Source of the DNA: a virus
Reading direction: 5' to 3' (one strand)
DNA length: 33,502 bases
IMG/VR virus record: IMGVR_UViG_3300024267_000011
Span: 1-33,502 of that record
Part shown: positions 24,018 through 32,444 of the stretch, piece by piece
How positions within the stretch are numbered: the first letter of the stretch is position 1
How the letters are laid out: each line of letters opens with the position of its first letter
Position numbers and translations under genes: made by a program
The notes under the pieces: model-generated
Seen by the model: only the letters and a program-made list of their open reading frames with translations
Told to the model about the DNA's origin: nothing
Database searches by the model: none

Positions 24018-26756
24018 TTATTGCGGTCCAGTATTTACAGTACCGTCAGCATTTTGTGGACCTGGATTATTTGTATTTTCTGGTTCTATAGGAGATTCTT
24101 GGGTTTCTGCCTCGGTAATTTCTTTAGATGGAGCAATATAATAATCTTTTCCTCTAGGATCTCCTGATTCTGTAATCTCACTGTCAGTTGACGGACCTTG
24201 GGGTATTATACCTGGTACAAATCTATAATTGCCGCCTTCGTTTGCTGCTGTACTAAAATGCATAGCATCGTCTGAGCTTGTCCATGCACCGCCCCAACCA
24301 AGACCAAATGATTTGGCTAACTCGCCGGTGCCTTCAGGCATATCAGTCATAGGCGCATTTGCTGGGCGACTTTGATACCATCCGTTCGGAAATGTATTTT
24401 TAACAGGATTTGGTGGATTGATATCTATTGCAGCGCCCGAGGCATGAGTACTCCATCTAGTAGAACGTCCGATATTACGTTTACAATACCCAAGTAATAC
24501 CTTAATTTCATATCCGCTATCTTCTAAAGCATCAATAAAGCCTTGGAAATTAGGAACCCAAACTTCTGCAACTTCGGCTGTTATGCCTCTCTTTTTAGTA
24601 GTTATTGTGCCCAACGGTCCGTCACCTATAAAGAATCTGTTAGCCCAGTTATCTGTTGATCTTTCTTTATCAAGTGTGAAGTTTGCTAGTGATCTAATTT
24701 CATCTGCTCCGGGGACATTTTCTGGTTGTTCAACATCACCTAATACAATTTGAGAATCACCGTGTGTTCCATAATTGTCATTCCCGCTAGAACCTAAAAT
24801 CTGCGAACTTTGTTGGACATTAGATTTAGACTTTGTAAATGTGTCTGGTGTAAGTATTCTATCTGCTGGTGATAGTTGTCCTGACGATTCCCTATCAGTT
24901 TGTTCTGGTTTAAATGCTTGCGGATTTAAATTTTCGTGGTGCTGCCACGGCTCGTGTTGTGGAGCTCTAGTGAGTATACTTTCATACGGCACAGTATCTT
25001 GTGCTCCTGCAAATATATACGGTAACACAATTTGCGGTAATGGTATAATTGGTTCTGCAGGCTTTGCTGAAGTTGCAGGTGTTGCACTTAGTGCAGTCGA
25101 AGCCTCAGTTCCTGCAACAGATTTTTGCGTATTCCAAGAAATTTTAGCTGCATCTCCTGCAATTGCAGTTCCGCCTAACATATTGATTCCATTAACAGCT
25201 TCGTAGTGTTGAGTATCTGCCTGCACAGTACTTGCACCGATTACTTTTAGTAAGTGTTCACCTTGAGTAACAGTTTCATGATTTCCAACCGAAAGTATTT
25301 TTGTATTTCCTGTTGAGTGTAAATTTATTTCTGAGCCTTTGTTTAAGTAGACCCCTGCTGATAAGTCGTTAATATTGCTTCCACTTTCTCTATAGAAAGT
25401 ATGTGCAGATTTTTGATGGAATCCGCCTTTAGATGTGTCATAAATAGTACCAGCTGTAGTTTGTTGATTGGCTGCAACTGTAATAAAACTATCAGCATCT
25501 ATTTTAACTTGACTTGTTCCAAGAACATTTCTTTTATATTCGTCGCCTACTAAAATATTTGTATCATATTTTGATTCTATTTGTATTCTACCACAGTCTA
25601 GGCCGTCCATTGTTTTTTGACCATCACTATATCTTGCCTGTGCTCTCATGTTTATGTTACGACCGGCATCGATATTAAAATCTCTTTCAGCAGTAAAATT
25701 AATATCTTGATTGCTCATTACGCTTATACTATCTTGTGCATGTATATCAATCTTACCATCACTAGACATCTCTATCCAAGCAGTACCTCTACTGTTAGAA
25801 ATATAAATCAAATCTTCTGAATTATGTAGAAGTATTTGATGCCCGGTTCTAGTTCTTATTCTAAATAATTCGTTTTGAAGTATTGTTTCGTCGCCGCCGG
25901 GGAAATTAGCACCTTTATTAACGTATTTGGGCGGACCGTCTTCTGCATGGGTTTCTCTTACAAAACGTTCATCACCGTCATCCATAACTATGCTAGAACC
26001 GCCTAGTCTGTTGTATGGCAGTTCTACTTTTTTACCGTCAGGACCAATTTCAAATTTTGGAGATTTAGTTCTTTTATCCTTAGGTCCAGGTGTACTCCAT
26101 CCGAACACCATGCTAGGGAAATCACGTCTAGCACTTGATGTTGTAGTTCCTCGGGCTTCGTCTTGTAGTAGACCCTGTATTTCTAATATCTGGGCAAAAT
26201 CTTTATTATAAGGTTTATTAAATAAGGTAGGATCAACTTTTTCGCCAGTTTCAACCATTTTGTTATATTCACCAACAGGAAGTTTGCTACCTTTAAGATG
26301 TTCAGGAGTAATATCCGTTGTTAGGGTGGTGGCGGCGCGGCCATCAGGCAACATAAAGTTCATGTAATCATCTTGAATACACCCTATCCAGTAACCAAAG
26401 TTTTTATTACCTTCTGCAAAAATAACTAGTACTTTAGTACCAACATCAGGTGGTACTGCCCAAATTCCATAACTTTTTTGAGTATATTCATAACCGTCAT
26501 TTTGGGTTAATCCGTTGCCTGGTGTAACTCCGTAAAAAGGACTAAGATATTTTACTGTTTCGAGTTGTCCACTTTTTTCTGGTAAGTTTCCTGCAGAGGT
26601 ATAATTTAAAAGCTCTACCTCTAAAGTACCCATACTGTTTACATCTAAGTTGTTTACTATAACAGCTTCGTAAGGTACACCCGCTTTAATAGGTGGCAAC
26701 TCTCGCGTTGACCTTGTATAAGTAGTTCCTTTTCTAGGTGGTTCATTGCGGGCCAT
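24018..26756 (-). CDS. gp5: Baseplate hub spike gp5 with C-terminal M15 peptidase domain
   Basis: A 912-residue protein; T4 gp5 has 575. Residues ~25-150 form the OB-fold head (VGTKVLVIFAEGN, YWIGCIQDDYMNFMLPDG). Residues ~309-480 are the repeated beta-helix stretch (KIDIHAQDSISVMS, DINFTAERDFNIDAGRNINM), the needle part. There is no T4-lysozyme domain between them. Instead, residues ~689-850 form an M15-family peptidase: H771 and D778 in STHASGAAIDI and H833 in DDAMHF are the expected zinc ligands, with D830 as likely catalytic acid. This spacing resembles the T5 endolysin (an L-alanyl-D-glutamate peptidase). The tail is Pro/Glu/Asn-rich. The start overlaps the preceding gene by 14 bases. 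The spike should pierce the outer membrane and the peptidase cut peptide stems; cleavage specificity is inferred. Confidence 0.88.
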   Translation of the reverse strand: MARNEPPRKGTTYTRSTRELPPIKAGVPYEAVIVNNLDVNSMGTLEVELLNYTSAGNLPEKSGQLETVKYLSPFYGVTPGNGLTQNDGYEYTQKSYGIWAVPPDVGTKVLVIFAEGNKNFGYWIGCIQDDYMNFMLPDGRAATTLTTDITPEHLKGSKLPVGEYNKMVETGEKVDPTLFNKPYNKDFAQILEIQGLLQDEARGTTTSSARRDFPSMVFGWSTPGPKDKRTKSPKFEIGPDGKKVELPYNRLGGSSIVMDDGDERFVRETHAEDGPPKYVNKGANFPGGDETILQNELFRIRTRTGHQILLHNSEDLIYISNSRGTAWIEMSSDGKIDIHAQDSISVMSNQDINFTAERDFNIDAGRNINMRAQARYSDGQKTMDGLDCGRIQIESKYDTNILVGDEYKRNVLGTSQVKIDADSFITVAANQQTTAGTIYDTSKGGFHQKSAHTFYRESGSNINDLSAGVYLNKGSEINLHSTGNTKILSVGNHETVTQGEHLLKVIGASTVQADTQHYEAVNGINMLGGTAIAGDAAKISWNTQKSVAGTEASTALSATPATSAKPAEPIIPLPQIVLPYIFAGAQDTVPYESILTRAPQHEPWQHHENLNPQAFKPEQTDRESSGQLSPADRILTPDTFTKSKSNVQQSSQILGSSGNDNYGTHGDSQIVLGDVEQPENVPGADEIRSLANFTLDKERSTDNWANRFFIGDGPLGTITTKKRGITAEVAEVWVPNFQGFIDALEDSGYEIKVLLGYCKRNIGRSTRWSTHASGAAIDINPPNPVKNTFPNGWYQSRPANAPMTDMPEGTGELAKSFGLGWGGAWTSSDDAMHFSTAANEGGNYRFVPGIIPQGPSTDSEITESGDPRGKDYYIAPSKEITEAETQESPIEPENTNNPGPQNADGTVNTGPQ

Positions 26757-28041
26757 TAGTCTTTATCCATTGTTTTGCAGTATTAGTAATAGCAGTTTTA
26801 GTTTCAGTTAAGGCAGTTTCAGCAGCATCTTTCAATCCACCCACAACGTCACTGTAAGCACCTGTGGCATCATCGAAAGCATCTTGAAAGCCACTAGTGC
26901 GGGTAACTGGTGTATTTACACAGTCTCCAGGATCCTCAGGAAATAATTTTTTAATACTGTTTAGCGCATCATCTATTATATCGTCTGGATACGGAAGACC
27001 AGGAGCAATTTTGTCAACGTTAGGCAGATCGTCTAATGGCAACGGACTTGGGACTTCTTTTGGTACTAAGTCTGGTAATACTTCTTGACCTGTTGGATTT
27101 GCTGATTCTGGATCTGGCGCTGGTGGCACTGGTGCAATAACCCCTGCATTTGTTGTGCTGTTTGTTTCGCCCCCAGTTACTACTTCTACAGGAGAAGATG
27201 CTGCTGCACTAATGCCATGAATTAATATATCTTTAACTTTTTCTCCAGTACGAAAGTCATATCTATCATCTAATGGATCTATTTGATAATAAATGTAAGG
27301 ATTTTCTGGGTTTGGAAGTGTTGTTGCAGGTAAAGGTGCAGAACCTGCCCTTGTACCTCGATAGGCACCTGTGGCCGATCCTGCAGATGCTTTTTCAACT
27401 TGAGCTTTTTCACCAATTCCACTTGCAGGCATGGCTCTATTTGCGCCGGTTGTAGAAACGTCTATAGTGACTATTTCTCCGGTGCCGCCGTTACGAATAT
27501 CTTCAAGTGCTTGATATACACTATCAGGATTATGATTTGCTTTATTAAGCCCATCACCTGCATAAAAGCTTTGTCCTTTTTTTAAATTTCTTTTTGGCAA
27601 TCCTTTGTATACACTTCCTGCTGCAATATCGTAAGGTACAGGCATACTTGCGAATTCAGCAGATAAAAAAATCATAAATTTTCCGCTATCTAATGCTCCG
27701 CTTTTCCATTCGTTATATCTTCTAAACTTTTCTAATCTTTTAATAATAAGTGCGTCTTGCACGTCTGGTGAAAACACTGTTCTTAGAGGATCACATCCTA
27801 AGTATCCAACACATTCTTTTAGAGTAGATTTTATAAATTGATATTTTCCTACAGCACTAGATTTTCTTCCTGCGGCAATTCTATTCTTTTGATAATCTTC
27901 AACTTGAGACAATGTCATAGAAGTGAGTGAACGTTCTACAGAACCGGGCCATACACTACAATACGGATTTGATCTAACTGCTTCACCGTCGGCGATTAGT
28001 CTAAGTAATGATCTATCTTGGTCTGAAACTGTTACTGCCAT
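26743..28041 (-). CDS. Baseplate lysozyme-like protein, lambda endolysin (GH104) type head
   Basis: A 432-residue protein. Residues ~8-175 resemble the lambda endolysin fold: LLRLIADGEAV places a glutamate at residue 20, like the catalytic E19 of lambda R, followed by SSAVGKYQFIKSTLKECVGYLG, which lines up with STGAGRYQLLSRWW, and then FSPDVQDALII, which lines up with FSPKSQDAVAL. Such enzymes cut the glycan chain. The rest (~185-432) is Ala/Pro/Gly-rich linker, then a C-terminal helix-rich stretch. There is no signal peptide or membrane segment, so it is probably a virion part rather than the holin-released endolysin. It sits between the hub-like gene (one-base overlap) and gp5 (14-base overlap), which suggests a place in the hub. 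It could replace the lysozyme missing from gp5. An inactive structural derivative is possible. Confidence 0.75.
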   Translation of the reverse strand: MAVTVSDQDRSLLRLIADGEAVRSNPYCSVWPGSVERSLTSMTLSQVEDYQKNRIAAGRKSSAVGKYQFIKSTLKECVGYLGCDPLRTVFSPDVQDALIIKRLEKFRRYNEWKSGALDSGKFMIFLSAEFASMPVPYDIAAGSVYKGLPKRNLKKGQSFYAGDGLNKANHNPDSVYQALEDIRNGGTGEIVTIDVSTTGANRAMPASGIGEKAQVEKASAGSATGAYRGTRAGSAPLPATTLPNPENPYIYYQIDPLDDRYDFRTGEKVKDILIHGISAAASSPVEVVTGGETNSTTNAGVIAPVPPAPDPESANPTGQEVLPDLVPKEVPSPLPLDDLPNVDKIAPGLPYPDDIIDDALNSIKKLFPEDPGDCVNTPVTRTSGFQDAFDDATGAYSDVVGGLKDAAETALTETKTAITNTAKQWIKTNGPQ

Positions 28042-31000
28042 TAAAATCGTCCTTGACGTGTAGCGTTAGTTAAATCATCAACAGCATCATCAAGCTCTTT
28101 CCTCAATCCAGGAAAAGTAGAAAATGCATTTTGGGGCGGTTTCCATGTAACTCCTGCAATATTCAACGTAGGTACATTTGTAAGAACCGTGTTAACTTCG
28201 GGAAAAATACTAGACAAAACATTATCTGCTGCATCGCCTACATCGGTCAATATTTTCTTTATAGGAGATTCACACGGATCGTCTGAGATAGGTCCAGGTC
28301 CAGTGCCTCCTACTTCGCCATCAATAGGAGTATCAGCTACCCCCTTGTTAACTGTCACACTATCGTCTACGCCTATAAATCCTTGCGATGTGCCTTCTTC
28401 ATTTTCTTGTCCTCTACTTCGTACTAAAGACATGCTTTGTGTAAATTTACCTCCAGAAAACGAACTTTCAACACTTATTACTTGATATATACCACTAAAC
28501 TCAGGTACAAGTTGTGAAAAAAGGATATTATCACCTGTAGCAGAATAATCCACAGGTGTTCTAAAGTTCACTATTACATATACTTGATTTTCAATATATG
28601 TCATGTATCCTTCTTGTGTAATTGACGGGCCGTCGCCTCTATCTCCTATATAGTTTCCTGTTTGAGTAGGAAGAAAATACGGATCACCCATAATTTCTAA
28701 ATCAGCAGTTAACATATCAACATTACTATTCAAGAACCTTTGGTGGAATGTTTCTGCTATTCTTTTACGCACATCAGTTGTTCTGCTATCTCCAGTAATT
28801 GGAAATTTATTTGTCTCGCTAACACTTCCTGATCCAACTCCGCCGGTTTCAGCTTGTTGATCAGTTTCTGGTACTGTCGCGCCTTTTTGGTCACCTGTAC
28901 TTTGTGCAGTTTTTCTATCTGAAGTTCCAGAAGCTCTCGACCCTTGGTTCATACCAAAGTTGGAGTATGCCTCTTGTAAAAATGCATTATTAAACTGTAT
29001 GTCAAAATTTAAAACCTCTTCATTTTTACCTGTATAAATGTAATTAAATTCTTTTTTTGCTGCGGCACGTATTCCTGCACGGTTTGGTGCAACACCCGAT
29101 GGTGCTTGGAAGGCAGCATCGTCAGCATAAAAAGGAACTACACTATAAACATATATCCTTGGGTTTCTTCCAAATCGTTTTTCTGTTTCTGGGTCATTAT
29201 CTAAAAATACATGGGTATTAATTCTATAAAGTTGTCTTATACCTGTCTCGTTGTTTTTTTCTGCATTTTCAGCTGCATAAATGCTATCGACTAATACTTT
29301 TTCAATTATTGTATCTATTCTTTCCCCTGCAGGAAAAGATTTTTCTCTTGCTTTTTCTGAAACAGATAATTCTGCTGTTGTAGTATCAGCAACGCCTTCG
29401 TCATTAAAGGCAGCACTAGGATCTGCCGCTGCTGCGGTTCCCCCTTGGTTATCATCTTCTACTAACAAGCTAAGTCCAATTTGATTCATAAAGGTTATAT
29501 CTCTAGAATAATTTTCTAAATTACTACCTATAGTATTTTTTGACGGTACAACTACATTTGCCAATGATTCTTCTTTCCTAGGATCGCCTTCAGGCAACTC
29601 GGATAATCCTCTTTCTATTTGTAGCTGTTCTGCTGCTGTTTTTGTAATGTCAGGTACTGTCATTTGTCCTGCTACAATTTTCATAATAGCAGATGGATCT
29701 TTTGGAAATGCAATTATAAATCTGTCGCCGTTTGGTTGAGCTCCTGATTCTTCAAGCGTTGCTGTTCTTTGATTCATAGTTGCTGAAACAGATCTATCAA
29801 CACCTGATAACACATCTGCAACAGTAGTTCCTACAGTATTAATATCTGATTTTATTTCTGCTGCTTCGTCACTTAAAGCTATTTCACTAAACGGAACAGC
29901 TCTTACTTCATATTCTGACCCTGACCCATTAACAGAAAAATTCACACTTATGATTTGTATAGGTATATATGCTGGAGCTTGTACAGGTGTAATACTTTGT
30001 GTTCCAGTGTCATTCCATCCTACAAATTCTATTTTTACACCAAACGGAGCACTGTTGTAACTTTTGTAGCCAAGAGATTCTGCAGCAGTAATTAATGATT
30101 GTATAAAATTACCCATACTGTAAGGTTCTATTACAGTAAATCTTAAATCAGTACCAAGAGTAACTCCTGTTTTTTGATTAGGTTGAATTATTCCTTTTGT
30201 TGACAAAGAATCTATGAAATATTCTGCGTCTCCGCCTATTTCATTTTCAATAGGAATACGATGTCTTGTTTCGTATTTTCCGCCTCCGCTTCGTAGAATA
30301 ATTTTTTGAAAATCATTATCTCGCAAAATTAGTGGATTATTAAGTTCTGTAGTAGACAATATTCCTAAGGTAATTATATAATTAGATGAGTTGAATTCTT
30401 TGAGTGGATTGGCTATAAAATTAGGACTTGCGCCGCCCGTTGCATTAGATATTAATCCGATACCACTTCTATCTTGTATGTCTTGGGCAAGTTCGCGTAA
30501 TTTTCCGAAAGTGCCGTCAATTGCACTTAATATAGAACCAAATCCCTTTGGTACTACATTTATGACTTGGTTTGTAAAACTAGATATGTCGTCAAACCCG
30601 CCTATAACATCATTCAAAGTATCAAAAGTAAAATCGCCTAGAAAATCTGAAGGTCCGTTAAAACTGCCTAAAGTATTTGAAATAGCACCACTTACAGCTG
30701 CCAATTCTTCATCTCCAAGACCGTCAAAAACACTTAAATCTAAATTTCCAGTAACCGTTTGTGTTAAATTTCCTAAAGGATCTTCTGCTACCGAAGATAA
30801 TATGTTATCTAGTTTAATTGCACCAGATTCTTGTAGATAATTAAAACCTCCGGATTGAAATCCAGCTAAAATATTTTGGGCGCCTCCGGTAGAATCTGTA
30901 AATCCTTCAGCTGCTCTAGTTGCGTCAAAAATTTCATCAGCAGTCTTTGTAATAAGCTCGTTATTACTGAAACCAGGAATGCTTCCTGCTTGATTTAATC

Positions 31001-31103
31001 TAGAGGATGCATTTATAGTTTGTCCTGTGAGTGCGGTTACTGCATCTGAAACTGTTGTTTGTGTAGCAAGTAATCCGCTAGTATTCTTCCAGATTGCTGG
31101 CAT
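28041..31103 (-). CDS. Large putative baseplate hub structural protein
   Basis: A 1020-residue protein. The ATG directly follows the gp53 stop (TAAATG) with a GGAG upstream. Residues 1-200 are Ser/Gly/Asp-rich with predicted short helices. Residues ~225-400 begin NPLKEFNSSNYIITLG and contain the beta-rich VKIEFVGWNDTG region, a pattern I recall from virion proteins of cyanophages in the same gene order. Residues ~640-900 include NRAGIRAAAKKEFNYIYTGKN and a beta-rich part (YMTYIENQVYVIVNFRTPVDY, FSGIYQVISVESSFSGGKF) that reads like a hub or tail-tube type domain. The C-terminus holds a small Cys segment (DDPCESP) and a helix. It lies before the lysozyme and gp5 genes, where a partner for gp5 (gp27 in T4, 391 residues) would be expected. 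The hub role is inferred from position; homology to gp27 is not demonstrated. Confidence 0.65.
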   Translation of the reverse strand: MPAIWKNTSGLLATQTTVSDAVTALTGQTINASSRLNQAGSIPGFSNNELITKTADEIFDATRAAEGFTDSTGGAQNILAGFQSGGFNYLQESGAIKLDNILSSVAEDPLGNLTQTVTGNLDLSVFDGLGDEELAAVSGAISNTLGSFNGPSDFLGDFTFDTLNDVIGGFDDISSFTNQVINVVPKGFGSILSAIDGTFGKLRELAQDIQDRSGIGLISNATGGASPNFIANPLKEFNSSNYIITLGILSTTELNNPLILRDNDFQKIILRSGGGKYETRHRIPIENEIGGDAEYFIDSLSTKGIIQPNQKTGVTLGTDLRFTVIEPYSMGNFIQSLITAAESLGYKSYNSAPFGVKIEFVGWNDTGTQSITPVQAPAYIPIQIISVNFSVNGSGSEYEVRAVPFSEIALSDEAAEIKSDINTVGTTVADVLSGVDRSVSATMNQRTATLEESGAQPNGDRFIIAFPKDPSAIMKIVAGQMTVPDITKTAAEQLQIERGLSELPEGDPRKEESLANVVVPSKNTIGSNLENYSRDITFMNQIGLSLLVEDDNQGGTAAAADPSAAFNDEGVADTTTAELSVSEKAREKSFPAGERIDTIIEKVLVDSIYAAENAEKNNETGIRQLYRINTHVFLDNDPETEKRFGRNPRIYVYSVVPFYADDAAFQAPSGVAPNRAGIRAAAKKEFNYIYTGKNEEVLNFDIQFNNAFLQEAYSNFGMNQGSRASGTSDRKTAQSTGDQKGATVPETDQQAETGGVGSGSVSETNKFPITGDSRTTDVRKRIAETFHQRFLNSNVDMLTADLEIMGDPYFLPTQTGNYIGDRGDGPSITQEGYMTYIENQVYVIVNFRTPVDYSATGDNILFSQLVPEFSGIYQVISVESSFSGGKFTQSMSLVRSRGQENEEGTSQGFIGVDDSVTVNKGVADTPIDGEVGGTGPGPISDDPCESPIKKILTDVGDAADNVLSSIFPEVNTVLTNVPTLNIAGVTWKPPQNAFSTFPGLRKELDDAVDDLTNATRQGRF

Positions 31104-31430
31104 TTATGCTCCCAATATGCTTTTTAAATGTTTACGTTGTGGCAAGTATATTTTTGTACCTGCTATAAAATCAAAGACTGGGTCTTTAAGAATATCAGGA
31201 TTTCTTTGTGAAAAAATCCACCATAAATCTTTGCTAGCATACAAGTCATGCGCTAGTAAATCTGGTCTATAAGTATATGCAGGAACTATTTCATAAAAAA
31301 TATCATCGCCGGCAACCGGAACAGGTCTTGCCCTCATTATATCTAAGTAACCTGCACTATTAATAGTAGTTTTTCCATAAGGACTTTTATTTTGTATTTT
31401 TTTAATATTACTATCAGTTAACTCTGCCAT
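31104..31430 (-). CDS. gp53: Baseplate wedge protein gp53
   Basis: A 108-residue protein, shorter than T4 gp53 (196). The sequence YEIVPAYTYRPDLLAHDLY, then DLWWIFSQRNPDI, then AGTKIYLPQ matches the gp53 core: tyrosine-rich start, WW motif and a LysM-like G..I.LP end. In T4, gp53 clamps neighbouring wedges and joins them to the hub. The ATG overlaps the gp48 stop by one base (TAATG), and the stop abuts the hub-like gene, so it is translated as part of the same unit. Short gp53 versions are usual in marine T4-like phages, as far as I recall. Confidence 0.85.
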   Translation of the reverse strand: MAELTDSNIKKIQNKSPYGKTTINSAGYLDIMRARPVPVAGDDIFYEIVPAYTYRPDLLAHDLYASKDLWWIFSQRNPDILKDPVFDFIAGTKIYLPQRKHLKSILGA

Positions 31431-32359
31431 TAGATAAATCCTTCATCAGTAGTTATAAAGTCACCCCTTGCAAATGCTTCTAGACTAAATCGGCTATGCG
31501 CTGTTCTTGCGTAGTTTGGCGCTACGGTTACTGTAATTATACTTTGTGTAGGAACATATGTTACTTCTCCTGCTATATCACACTCAATATAATCTACATC
31601 TGCAGGCATATCTGTTGTAAAATTAGTTATCAGTACAGGAACATTGTTAAAAACATGTTTTCCGTAGCCATTAAGTCTGCAAACGGGTGGCGGATTTCCT
31701 AAATTTTCACTTTTACCATAATACATCTTTGTCATCGTACGTAAAAAATGTAAACATGCTACCCAGTATTTTGCATCATCATCGTTTTCACTAAAAAATT
31801 CTCCCGTAAGGGTAAGGTTATCAATTTGACTGTTTTCATATGCATAAAATGGATGATTTGTATGAGTAGGATGCACTGCTGAATAGTTTGCACTAGAACC
31901 GATAATAACTGTAGGCGTAAAGGGGAAAATCATAGAATTACCTGTGTTACTAATTGGCTTCAATACCTCTCCCTGTATAAGATCGCTCGGTCCTTGTATT
32001 TTTACTCGCCAGTCAATAGCATCAACTGTATTATAGTCATCTCTAATTATAGCTTTTGTAAAGCTTTTCTCCTGTGGTGACGCTCCGTAACCTACTCCCT
32101 GGAGTGCATTGTTAGCCATTCTTATTGCAGACGCAACTTGTCCTAATGTTCCACTTCGACCATTTATTAAAGTATCAACTGCTCCTAAGCCGTCTGCGAA
32201 GTTGTCAATAGGATTGCCGTTGCCGGTCGCCAAATTCTTAAAAGAAGTTACTGCTGTATCTAGATTAGAAGTTACACGACCTAAACTTCGAGATGTTTGT
32301 CTTGTGTTGCCGCTTACAATCGCGCCGGCTATATCGGTGAATGAATCTAAAATTGACAT
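31430..32359 (-). CDS. gp48: Baseplate tail tube cap protein gp48
   Basis: A 309-residue protein; T4 gp48 has 364 and the related gp54 has 320. Motifs recalled from cyanophage gp48 are present: DWRVKIQGPSD near residue 116, MIFPFTPTVIIGSSANY, the HFLRTMTKMYYG helix, NPPPVCRLNGYG and VPVLITNF followed by DVDYIECD. The protein sits on top of the hub and starts tail-tube polymerisation. It heads the minus-strand hub unit, with a GGAG ten bases before the ATG (32357-32359). gp54 is a tube-type paralogue of gp48, so the alternative name gp54 cannot be excluded, and only one such gene is visible here. Confidence 0.75.
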   Translation of the reverse strand: MSILDSFTDIAGAIVSGNTRQTSRSLGRVTSNLDTAVTSFKNLATGNGNPIDNFADGLGAVDTLINGRSGTLGQVASAIRMANNALQGVGYGASPQEKSFTKAIIRDDYNTVDAIDWRVKIQGPSDLIQGEVLKPISNTGNSMIFPFTPTVIIGSSANYSAVHPTHTNHPFYAYENSQIDNLTLTGEFFSENDDDAKYWVACLHFLRTMTKMYYGKSENLGNPPPVCRLNGYGKHVFNNVPVLITNFTTDMPADVDYIECDIAGEVTYVPTQSIITVTVAPNYARTAHSRFSLEAFARGDFITTDEGFI

Positions 32360-32378
32360 AATATTATATCTCCATAAG

Positions 32379-32386
32379 TATTTAGT
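32379..32386 (-). promoter_or_regulatory. Candidate late promoter ACTAAATA before gp48
   Basis: The minus strand reads ACTAAATACTTAT, with TAAATACTT in common with the exact gp6 element. It ends 19 bases before the gp48 ATG. It differs from TATAAATA at two positions, and the predicted transcript would begin nearly at the GGAG ribosome site, so support is moderate. It shares its last base with the -35 box of the divergent gp55 promoter. Confidence 0.45.
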
Positions 32387-32414
32387 TGACTTTATTAACA
32401 GAGTATATTATAAT
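32386..32414 (+). promoter_or_regulatory. Sigma70-like promoter of gp55
   Basis: TTGACT (32386-32391) and TATAAT (32409-32414) are separated by exactly 17 bases, with the predicted start near 32421 and a leader of about 24 bases. The -10 box is a perfect consensus, and the -35 has one mismatch. This fits recognition by the unmodified host polymerase early in infection. Confidence 0.8.
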
Positions 32415-32444
32415 GTATGTACTATTATTACATATGGAGTAATT

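Noticed and set aside
24775-25206. Plus-strand open frame of 143 codons inside gp5
   Set aside because: It is a shadow of the Ala/Pro-rich linker of gp5; the many Cys and Ala residues follow from reverse reading of that composition.
30391-30840. Plus-strand open frame of 149 codons
   Set aside because: It lies entirely inside the minus-strand hub-like gene, has no ribosome site of note, and shows the composition expected of a reverse-complement shadow.
32109-32444. Upstream 112-codon open extension of gp55
   Set aside because: It runs antisense through the start of gp48, precedes the sigma70-like promoter, and has no similarity to the gp55 family; the ATG at 32445 with GGAG is the natural start.
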